DNA from: Nitrosomonas sp.
Lineage (GTDB): Bacteria; Pseudomonadota; Gammaproteobacteria; Burkholderiales; Nitrosomonadaceae
Reading direction: 5' to 3'
Assembly (NCBI GenBank): GCA_017994575.1
Contig: JAGOKN010000020.1
Location: 1 to 37,127, forward strand
DNA: 37,127 nt
Shown here: positions 9,359-16,042 of the stretch, piece after piece
Position numbering within the stretch: position 1 is the stretch's first letter
Layout of the letters: each line of letters opens with the position of its first letter
Position numbers and translations under genes: made by a program
Notes under the pieces: generated by a model
Database searches by the model: none
The model's input: the letters and a program-made list of their open reading frames with translations, nothing else
What the model was told of the DNA's origin: nothing

Positions 9359-9370
9359 GATTATCATGGG

Positions 9371-10846
9371 TTATCGGTGAATTTCTCCGGTGATCCCTTT
9401 AGTCAATTGATCCACGATTTTCCCGTTCATGTCCTGCAGTGTCACTTGCAAAGGCATTTTGCCAAGCGCATGCGTTGCGCAAGAAAGACAGGGATCATAA
9501 GCGCGCACGGCAACTTCCAGATGGTTCAGTAAAGCTTCGGTAATTTCCTGACCATCCAGATATTGATTGGCTACCGAGCGCACGGATTCATTCATTGCCT
9601 GATTGTTGCTGGTAGTGGAAACAATCAAATTGGCTTGTGTGACCAATCCTTCTTCATTCACTTGATAATGATGGAACAGCGTGCCACGCGGTGCTTCGAT
9701 GACACCGATACCTTGCGATTGGCGCTTGCCCTTTTCGACCATCAATTCTGTACTGATAATTTCCGCATCGTGCAACAGTTCATCAATGGATTCCGCGCAA
9801 TGTAATATTTCAATCATGCGCGTCCAGTGATAGGCGAGGGTATGATGCACGAATTTACCTTGACCAAACGTTTTAAAACGCTGGCGTGCCACTTCCGCCA
9901 AAGGCGTTGATATCGTGTCGCAGTTGTTGATGCGCGCCAAGGGCCCGACGCGATACCAGCCTTGCTCAGTTCCAAGCGCCGAGAGATAAGGAAATTTCAT
10001 ATAGCTCCAGGAGCGGACTTCTTCGCGTAAGATCTGCTGATAATGGCAATAATCAAATTGATCAAAAATAGGCATGCCATCAGCAAAACTGGCCCGCAAT
10101 CCACCATGATAAAATTCTAGTTCACCGCTGGCTCCGGTCATGCTTAGATAATTGCTGGCTAGTGTGGCAAAACCATAGTGCTCCGGATGTGCTGTATGGA
10201 TGTGTTCATTCAACGCTACCGCTTCCTGGCTCCATTGTAGAATATCAGCGATATCCACCAACAAGGCATCGCGTTCAACGATGGTCAATGGTTTATTCAT
10301 GCCGCCTGGAACGGTGCCGGTGCCATGGATGCGCTTACCGGTAATTGCCTGGATAATTTGCTGTCCGTATTTGCGCAGTTTGACGCCTTTCATTGCAATT
10401 TCCGGATATTTCTCCAGAAGACCGGCGATATTGCGCTGAGCGGGATCGCTACCAAAACCGAATAAAAAATCCGGAGCCGATAAATGGAAGAAATGCAAAG
10501 CGTGAGACTGCAGAATCTGGCCGAAATGTAGCAAGCGGCGTAACTTGGTGGCAGCCGGCGTAAGTTGCTGGATTCCCGCGAGTTGATCCACCGCCTTGGC
10601 GGCTGCCAATTGGTGACTGACCGGACAAATGCCGCACAAGCGTTGCACAAAGAAAGGCACTTCCCAGTAGGGCCGGCCTTGAATAAATTTCTCAAAACCT
10701 CGGAACTCGACAATATGTAGCCGTGCTTCACAAATGTGGTTATCGGCATCCAATAACAAGGTGATTTTGCCGTGTCCTTCCACACGCGTCACCGGATCAA
10801 TGGCAATCCGCCGGGTAGCGGAAACAGAAGTATTATCCGATTCCAT
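9371..10846 (-). CDS. hoxH: HoxH, NAD-reducing [NiFe] hydrogenase large subunit
   Basis: This is the catalytic subunit that binds the Ni-Fe(CN)2CO site and splits or makes H2. It is 491 residues, normal for HoxH. The N-terminal ligand motif is RLCGICPVSHQ (two Cys, about residues 68-78) and the C-terminal one is DPCLSCATHAL (about 453-463), so all four nickel-site cysteines are present. About 30 residues follow the His of that motif; they are the propeptide expected to be cut by HoxW. The start ATG at 10846 is 20 bases after hoxY. The absence of a signal and the partnership with HoxF/HoxU show a cytoplasmic bidirectional enzyme. Confidence 0.96.
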   Translation of the reverse strand: MESDNTSVSATRRIAIDPVTRVEGHGKITLLLDADNHICEARLHIVEFRGFEKFIQGRPYWEVPFFVQRLCGICPVSHQLAAAKAVDQLAGIQQLTPAATKLRRLLHFGQILQSHALHFFHLSAPDFLFGFGSDPAQRNIAGLLEKYPEIAMKGVKLRKYGQQIIQAITGKRIHGTGTVPGGMNKPLTIVERDALLVDIADILQWSQEAVALNEHIHTAHPEHYGFATLASNYLSMTGASGELEFYHGGLRASFADGMPIFDQFDYCHYQQILREEVRSWSYMKFPYLSALGTEQGWYRVGPLARINNCDTISTPLAEVARQRFKTFGQGKFVHHTLAYHWTRMIEILHCAESIDELLHDAEIISTELMVEKGKRQSQGIGVIEAPRGTLFHHYQVNEEGLVTQANLIVSTTSNNQAMNESVRSVANQYLDGQEITEALLNHLEVAVRAYDPCLSCATHALGKMPLQVTLQDMNGKIVDQLTKGITGEIHR

Positions 10847-10866
10847 GATGATCTGGAGTACTGAGG

Positions 10867-11412
10867 TTAATCATAATGCACATGAGATTTCGGCAATTCT
10901 GGCTTATGCCCGGTCAATAGCGGTTGCAGAATTTGCAAGAATTCATCGGCGGAAGGCGGACAACCTGGCAGAAAATAATCGATGGGCACCACTTCACTGA
11001 CCGGATAAACTTTATCCAGCAATAGCGGCAATTCAATGTTGCTGGGGATTTGCGGATTGGTGATGCCAATTCCATTTAAATACACTTCCTGTAAGCAATC
11101 CTGCAAGTCGAAATAATTACGCATGGCAGGTACGCCACCATTGATTGCGCAAGCGCCGACGGCGATGAGAATGGTGCAATGGGCACGAAAATCGCGTAAT
11201 ACATGAACATTTTCCGCATTGCATACGCCACCTTCAATCAGCCCAATATCGCAGGGCCCGCATTGCTTGATATCGGTGAACGGAGAGCGATTCAGTTCAA
11301 CTTGTTCAAGTAAGACCGCGAGTCGTTCGTCCATATCCAAAAAAGACATGTGACAACCAAAACAGCCGGCTAATGACGTAGTAGCAATTCTGATTTTAGA
11401 TTTGGCGGTCAT
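10867..11412 (-). CDS. hoxY: HoxY, NAD-reducing hydrogenase small subunit
   Basis: 181 residues, the short small subunit typical of group 3 enzymes: only the proximal [4Fe-4S] cluster domain, with no C-terminal two-cluster domain and no Tat signal. The cluster cysteines are in LAGCFGCHMSFLD (about residues 15-18), the GPCDIGLIEGGVCN segment and PGCPPSADE (about 150-158). It passes electrons between HoxH and HoxU. It begins 6 bases after the end of hoxU and ends 20 bases before hoxH. Confidence 0.95.
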   Translation of the reverse strand: MTAKSKIRIATTSLAGCFGCHMSFLDMDERLAVLLEQVELNRSPFTDIKQCGPCDIGLIEGGVCNAENVHVLRDFRAHCTILIAVGACAINGGVPAMRNYFDLQDCLQEVYLNGIGITNPQIPSNIELPLLLDKVYPVSEVVPIDYFLPGCPPSADEFLQILQPLLTGHKPELPKSHVHYD

Positions 11413-11418
11413 TTTTCA

Positions 11419-12159
11419 TCATTTCTCGTGATGTTCCTTGGTGATTTTTTCCTGCAAAGCTGTTTCGTGAATAGTGTGCTGATCGTAAATACGCTGTCCG
11501 ATGGGTACTTGATAACCTTGTTCTTTAATCAAAATAGCACCCACCGGACAAATATTGGCTGCCAGATCGGTTACTGCAATCGTGCTGTCGCCCAATTTTC
11601 CCGTCGATGAATTGACTATCAAGTGGGCATCCGTGCCGCGTCCGGCAATGGCAAACACGTTTTTTTCATCCACTTCGCGGCTGGCGCGCACACATAAATC
11701 ACACAGTATGCAGCGACTCCGGTCCAGCAGAATGCCGGCATGCGAAGCATCCATCTCACGCCGGTGATAAAATTGCGGAAAATGATCATCCAGCATACCC
11801 AGATAGTAACCCATCGCCTGCAGTTTGCAATTGCCGGTTTTTTCACATGACGGACAAATATGATTACCTTCGACAAACAGCATTTGCGTGATCGTTTTTC
11901 GTATTTCGTTTAATTCCGGTGTGTTATTGCGGATCTCCTGGCCGGCTACAGCCGGTGTGATGCAGGCAGCAGTACTGCGATTGCTGATTTCCACCACGCA
12001 CAATCGGCAATTGCCGCTCGGTTGAAGCCCCGGATAGTGGCACAAGTGTGGAATATAGATTTTTGCAGCCAAAGCAGCATCCATAATGGTTTGTCCCGCC
12101 GTGAAGGCGATTTCCTGTCCGTCGATGCTGATCGTGTTTGGCTTTGCTTGCATTGCCAC
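11419..12159 (-). CDS. hoxU: HoxU, diaphorase iron-sulfur subunit
   Basis: 246 residues, homologous to the N-terminal part of NuoG. The [2Fe-2S] ferredoxin domain has CHYPGLQPSGNCRLC (about 40-54) plus a further Cys near 66. The His/Cys-ligated [4Fe-4S] cluster is in HICPSCEKTGNCKLQ (about 100-114). A further motif, CILCDLC, lies at about 150. It bridges HoxF and HoxY. The GTG start overlaps the hoxF TAG by one base (TAGTG); an ATG two codons on is an alternative. The last 15 or so residues are charged and variable. Confidence 0.94.
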   Translation of the reverse strand: MAMQAKPNTISIDGQEIAFTAGQTIMDAALAAKIYIPHLCHYPGLQPSGNCRLCVVEISNRSTAACITPAVAGQEIRNNTPELNEIRKTITQMLFVEGNHICPSCEKTGNCKLQAMGYYLGMLDDHFPQFYHRREMDASHAGILLDRSRCILCDLCVRASREVDEKNVFAIAGRGTDAHLIVNSSTGKLGDSTIAVTDLAANICPVGAILIKEQGYQVPIGQRIYDQHTIHETALQEKITKEHHEK

Positions 12160-13922
12160 TAGTCCAAATGTGCCGAGGCATCGTCGCGATGCGTTATCTG
12201 CCGCGCACTCTCCAGCGATTGGTCCAGATCGAATTGGGCGCTGAAGTGTCGCCGCAGAGGGGCTTCCAATATTTGCGGAAAAATTTGCAAACCATCCAAT
12301 ACATGATTGGCTGCGGTATGTCCCAAGCCACAGTGTGAATGATGTCGAATCAGATGACTGAGTTGCTTGATTTCAGTGATATCCTGTGCAGTACCCCGAC
12401 CCTGGGCGATTTTATCCAGATTGTTTTTGAGCAATTGTGTGCCTACGCGACAAGGTGTGCAGAAACCGCAACTTTCATGCGCGAAGAAACGTGCAAAATT
12501 GCGATGCACTGCCAGTAGATCACGATGCTGACCATATATCAAAAAAGAACCGCCGGTGGATAGGTCTTCGAATCCAATGGCGCGATTAAAATCTGCCGCT
12601 CCGATCATTTTCCCGGCTGGGCCGCCGATTTGTACGGCCTGTACGTTATGTGCATGACAATCATCCAACACTTGCTGGACACGAACACCGAAAGGGTACT
12701 CATATAGGCCGGGAAGTTGGCAATCGCCGCTGACACTGAGAATCTTTGTGCCACTTGATTTTTCGGTGCCGACAGCCTTAAACCAGGCGCTGCCCTGCAC
12801 GATGATGTGCGCCGCAGCGATCAAGGTTTCAACATTATTAACTACCGTAGGTTGATTCTGGTAGCCGTGCGTGACTGGAAAAGGAGGACGGATACGAGGA
12901 ATTCCCGGTTTGCCCTCCAGCGATTCAACCAAAGCGGATTCTTCTCCGCATATATACGCACCTGCGCCAATGACAATTTCGATGTCAAAATGGAAAGCTG
13001 GTTGACCCAGAATATGTTGGCCTAGTAGCCGTTGCTGGCGACGTCGGTTGAGCACTGTATGTAAATGGGTCAATAAATAACGGTATTCACCGCGCAGGTA
13101 AACAAAACCCTGTTCTGCGCCGATGACAAAAGCGCACAAAGTCATGCCCTCAAATAACGCATCCGCATGGTCGCGAAGTAGCATGCGATCCTTGAATGTA
13201 CCGGGCTCACCTTCATCGGCGTTGCACACCACATAATGCGCATGACCTGGCGCTTGTTGGCAGAGTTGCCATTTCTTGCCTGTGCCAAACCCGGCACCAC
13301 CACGACCGCGCAAATCAGAGCGTAAAACTTCCGTCAGTGTTTCATCTTTGCCGTGGATCAACGCTTTTTGCATCGCACTACCGGGAAGGAAATGCTCTCT
13401 CAGCAATAAGCTGCGGTGATGTACCGTATTGTGGACTTCAAACCACTCCGTGGGCCATTGTAGTAGCGGTGTCTCGGATGCAACCAGTTGTGCAACCTGC
13501 GTGATCTTTTCCACAGTCAATCGTGTGATCGGCAAGCCATTGACGAGCAGGGAAGCGCCGTGATCGCATAGGCCGATGCAGGAAGTTTCATGCACGCTGA
13601 CACAGCCATCTTGGCGTGTTTTGCCTGAAGTAACCTGCAAAAGTTGGCAAAGCAAGTGCAACAAATCTTGCTCATCGGATAAATAACCGCAACTGGTGCA
13701 ATTGCTAAATAAAATATGAAAGCGGCCACAAGGTTGCGTGTAAAAAAAAGAATAAAATTCAACTACCGACACCACCTGACCGAGTGACAGATGATATTCG
13801 GCGGCGACTTGCTGCATGGCTTGCGGTGAAATGTGTAGAAACTCTTGTTGCAAGGTGTACAGCCGATGCAGTAAATGCTCGCGTGGCGAATCGGAATGAT
13901 GGAGTGGATGTTGATTCATCAT
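12159..13922 (-). CDS. hoxF: HoxF, NADH-binding diaphorase subunit
   Basis: This subunit oxidises NADH or reduces NAD+ with FMN, linking hydrogen to the NAD pool. It fuses a NuoE-like domain (about residues 1-170; CTSCGYL and SCIGLCDHG supply its cysteines) to a NuoF-like domain. The latter shows the nucleotide-binding GRGGAGFGTGKKW, the FMN-contacting EGEPGTFKDR, GAGAYICGEESAL, and the [4Fe-4S] motif ESCGFCTPCR with a last Cys in HSHCGLG. The frame is open from a TTG at 13973, but ATG at 13920-13922 (MMNQHPLHH) gives the usual length of about 587 and leaves the palindrome at 13954-13969 outside the gene. It is the first gene of hoxFUYH. Confidence 0.95.
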   Translation of the reverse strand: MMNQHPLHHSDSPREHLLHRLYTLQQEFLHISPQAMQQVAAEYHLSLGQVVSVVEFYSFFYTQPCGRFHILFSNCTSCGYLSDEQDLLHLLCQLLQVTSGKTRQDGCVSVHETSCIGLCDHGASLLVNGLPITRLTVEKITQVAQLVASETPLLQWPTEWFEVHNTVHHRSLLLREHFLPGSAMQKALIHGKDETLTEVLRSDLRGRGGAGFGTGKKWQLCQQAPGHAHYVVCNADEGEPGTFKDRMLLRDHADALFEGMTLCAFVIGAEQGFVYLRGEYRYLLTHLHTVLNRRRQQRLLGQHILGQPAFHFDIEIVIGAGAYICGEESALVESLEGKPGIPRIRPPFPVTHGYQNQPTVVNNVETLIAAAHIIVQGSAWFKAVGTEKSSGTKILSVSGDCQLPGLYEYPFGVRVQQVLDDCHAHNVQAVQIGGPAGKMIGAADFNRAIGFEDLSTGGSFLIYGQHRDLLAVHRNFARFFAHESCGFCTPCRVGTQLLKNNLDKIAQGRGTAQDITEIKQLSHLIRHHSHCGLGHTAANHVLDGLQIFPQILEAPLRRHFSAQFDLDQSLESARQITHRDDASAHLD

Positions 13923-13953
13923 GCTGATGAGTATAGCGGGATTGAAATCAAAG

Positions 13954-13969
13954 TGACAGAATACTGTCA
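13954..13969. promoter_or_regulatory. Palindrome upstream of hoxF
   Basis: TGACAG-aata-CTGTCA is a perfect 6-base inverted repeat, 32 bases upstream of the proposed hoxF start. Its position suits an operator that acts on the hoxFUYH promoter. On the minus strand it carries a TTGACA that could be a -35 box, but no -10 at proper spacing is evident. Which protein might bind is unknown. Confidence 0.35.
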
Positions 13970-13981
13970 ACAAAACTCATT

Positions 13982-14009
13982 GTATCAGTCAGTAATCAAT
14001 GACTGATAC
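13982..14009. promoter_or_regulatory. 10-bp inverted repeat upstream of hoxF
   Basis: GTATCAGTCA (13982-13991) and TGACTGATAC (14000-14009) are perfect reverse complements around an 8-base spacer. It lies about 60-90 bases upstream of hoxF and directly touches the left end of the repeat element that begins at 14010. It could be a regulator site or a structure left by that element. There is no T-tract, so a terminator is unlikely. Confidence 0.4.
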
Positions 14010-14160
14010 TTAGGGAAACGCTGATTAATTGACTGTACGAGCGAATCACTTCGTTGCGCGGTACTCGCTCCCTCGCCTATCATGTTGATATGTCTCGGTT
14101 GCTGCGTTCCGTGCGCCTCGTGCTTCATCTCGTTCACCGAATCAATCAGCGTTTCCTTAG
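14010..14160. repeat. MITE-like element with 21-bp terminal inverted repeats
   Basis: Bases 14010-14030 and the reverse complement of 14140-14160 match at 18 of 21 positions and share the core GGAAACGCTGATT. The 109 bases between carry no reading frame. This size and build fit a non-autonomous transposable repeat or a dispersed intergenic repeat. It sits directly upstream of the hoxF control region, and its right end overlaps the last codon and stop of the DUF1614 fragment. Confidence 0.6.
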
Positions 14161-14471
14161 ACTAATAATGCAGCAACAATTCCGGTAATAAAAATGCCAT
14201 CAAAAGTACCGGCACCGCCAATGGAGGCGTAGGGTGTTCCCAGTTTGGGGATGTCTTTCAGATGAAGCAAGTCGGCGCCAATGAGCATACCCATTGTTTC
14301 ACTGATATAAGCAAGCGGGGCACTTTGTTTCGGACTGATTAACAGACTGACCAATGCGGCGCTAATCGGCGCGATCAAAATCGGCATGCCGATACCAATG
14401 CCCTGGGCCGGACGGCTAAATAGATAGCTAAAAGACTCCTGCACAACCTCCCCCGCCAGTGCAATAACCAA
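14157..14471 (-). pseudogene. DUF1614 membrane protein, C-terminal fragment
   Basis: 104 codons match the second half of DUF1614 proteins: a helix with GIGIGMPILIAPISAALVSLL, then YISETMGMLIGADLLHL and the strongly conserved tail LGTPYASIGGAGTFDGIFI with a last helix. The first half of the usual 200 or more residues is missing, and an in-frame TAG directly precedes the TTG at 14471, so nothing upstream can be read. The tail is intact down to the stop, which lies in the right repeat of the 14010-14160 element. A second repeat element begins 10 bases before its truncated 5' end. Most likely it is a remnant left after insertions and deletions. Function of the family is unknown. Confidence 0.7.
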
Positions 14472-14480
14472 CTAAAATAG

Positions 14481-14592
14481 AGAGACCTCTGCATAACTGG
14501 TTTTATTGAATGCGTGAACTCTGTAAGCATTTGATTTAATTATGATGAAAATAAACAGAAAAACTCAAAAACACAGTTATATAGAGATCTCC
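14481..14592. mobile_element. Short element with decayed IS-like inverted ends
   Basis: Bases 14481-14499 and the reverse complement of 14574-14592 agree at 15 of 19 positions, and all four differences are transitions, as expected from mutational decay of once identical ends. The left end, GAGACCTCTGCATAACTG, resembles the GAGACCTTTGCA-type ends I know from IS5-group elements. The inside (74 bases) is AT-rich and non-coding. No clear target duplication is visible. It lies between the truncated DUF1614 gene and the lytic transglycosylase gene. Confidence 0.45.
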
Positions 14593-14674
14593 TTTATGCA
14601 GTTTTTGCATGCTGATTGGATAGAAGTATGCAATTAGATTGTGTTTTCTCTGGTCGCGTCCATTCCCAAGGCAG

Positions 14675-15781
14675 CTATAAATCGGTATGTAATCCAGGAA
14701 TACCGATGCGTTGTATGCGCATGGCATTATTTCCTTCTTCATAGGCGAGTAGTTTGCCTTCTTTCTGCCATAGGCGGAACGCCAGTGAATAAGATAATAC
14801 GCGAATTGGATAATCGCGTGGCAGCGTTTGTAAATAAGGTTGTATGGTGGTGAAATCGGATGCGCCATATTGCTGCATGATAAAGCGCAAGCCACCGTTA
14901 GCCGGACCGATGTTGTAGGCTAATAAGCCTAGAAACAGATCGCCTTTCATTTCTGCCAGATAATGTTTAAAAGTGGCCGCCGCGACATAAGCGTTATGCC
15001 TAGGATTATCCAAGGATATTTTCTCAGTTTTCAGGCGTTTGTTTGCCTGAGCAATGACTGCTTGAGGGACTCGGGTGATTTGGAATAAACCACGTCCACC
15101 GTCATGACTGTCTCTCGGTATGAAAGACGATTCCGTCGCTGCAATACCTTGTAATAAATGAACATCGACATCGAAAGATCGGGCTGCATCTTCAATCGCT
15201 TGCTGGTAACCCTGAGCGCGATCAACCATTTTTTGCAGTTGATTGGTATTATGTCGGCGATAAGCGGCATACACCTGGTGTGCAATGGTCATTCGGCCTG
15301 CCTCTTCCTTGCCTCCTACCAGTGTGCGAAAATTGCTATAAGCGAGTGTGAATTGATCTTGAGCGCCGAACCAGGCAATTGACAAGGCCAGCGCAAGGGA
15401 TAGCATCGGCGTCCATAATTCAGAGTGGGCTTGCAACCCTCTTCTCAGCTTCCACCAGCCAATGAGGAAAACAGAAGCAGCCAGTATCAATGCTAATACA
15501 CCGACTGCGAACGGAAGCAGATTGCTGAAGAAACTGGTGCCGGCAAACCGGCTGGCAGAATGACCCAGTAATACAATGATGACTGAAACTGCAGTAACGC
15601 TTAACCCAAAGATCTCTAAGCCTGCCAGCACTAATTTCTTGGTGATATTCCCCGTTTGATTTCTTTTAACTCGCTTCCGCGGGGAAGTGTTGCTGGATCG
15701 TGCTGCCGGAACCCGCTTTCGTCGTCGCTTCGGTTTTGCAATGATGGATTCTGAGTCATTGGGGAGAGTATTTTTGTCCAT
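14675..15781 (-). CDS. Membrane-anchored SLT-domain lytic transglycosylase
   Basis: 368 residues. A basic N-terminal stretch (PKRRRKR and SPRKRVKR, about 17-40) precedes three hydrophobic segments (about 49-72, 84-107 and 124-141). The C-terminal half is an SLT lysozyme-like domain: IAATESSF with the presumed catalytic Glu near residue 218, then GGRGLFQIT (about 228-236) and LLAYNIGPANGG (about 286-297). It should cleave glycan strands of peptidoglycan on the outer face of the inner membrane. The arginine/lysine-rich head before the membrane is unusual for a soluble Slt and suggests a cytoplasmic tail. No partner gene is obvious; the next upstream gene on the strand is the 628-residue secreted protein. 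Confidence 0.83.
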   Translation of the reverse strand: MDKNTLPNDSESIIAKPKRRRKRVPAARSSNTSPRKRVKRNQTGNITKKLVLAGLEIFGLSVTAVSVIIVLLGHSASRFAGTSFFSNLLPFAVGVLALILAASVFLIGWWKLRRGLQAHSELWTPMLSLALALSIAWFGAQDQFTLAYSNFRTLVGGKEEAGRMTIAHQVYAAYRRHNTNQLQKMVDRAQGYQQAIEDAARSFDVDVHLLQGIAATESSFIPRDSHDGGRGLFQITRVPQAVIAQANKRLKTEKISLDNPRHNAYVAAATFKHYLAEMKGDLFLGLLAYNIGPANGGLRFIMQQYGASDFTTIQPYLQTLPRDYPIRVLSYSLAFRLWQKEGKLLAYEEGNNAMRIQRIGIPGLHTDL

Positions 15782-16042
15782 TGGAATAGGGATCTATGCA
15801 GATTAATCAGTCAATGGAGTTTTAATGGATCAGCAAGTGAAGGCTGCTAAAATCAAAGTAATGATCAGTGAATGAATCAGCTATGAAATGACTGGAATCG
15901 GCTTTTGATGATGGACTTCAGTTTTTTATTGCTGGCAAGCCCATTTTGCAAGCCGCAATGTACTGGAAGTCGGATGAGGTGTCAAACAAGCCACTAGCAC
16001 CAAAGCGACATTTTTGCTGACCTCATGAGTCTGAAAAGATTT
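15782..16042. other. Gap with no recognisable feature
   Basis: 261 bases between two minus-strand genes. I see no RNA gene, convincing hairpin or transposon end. Confidence 0.5.

Noticed and set aside
14536..14895. 119-codon minus-strand frame
   Set aside because: It overlaps the end of the transglycosylase gene in another frame and runs into the repeat element; no family features.
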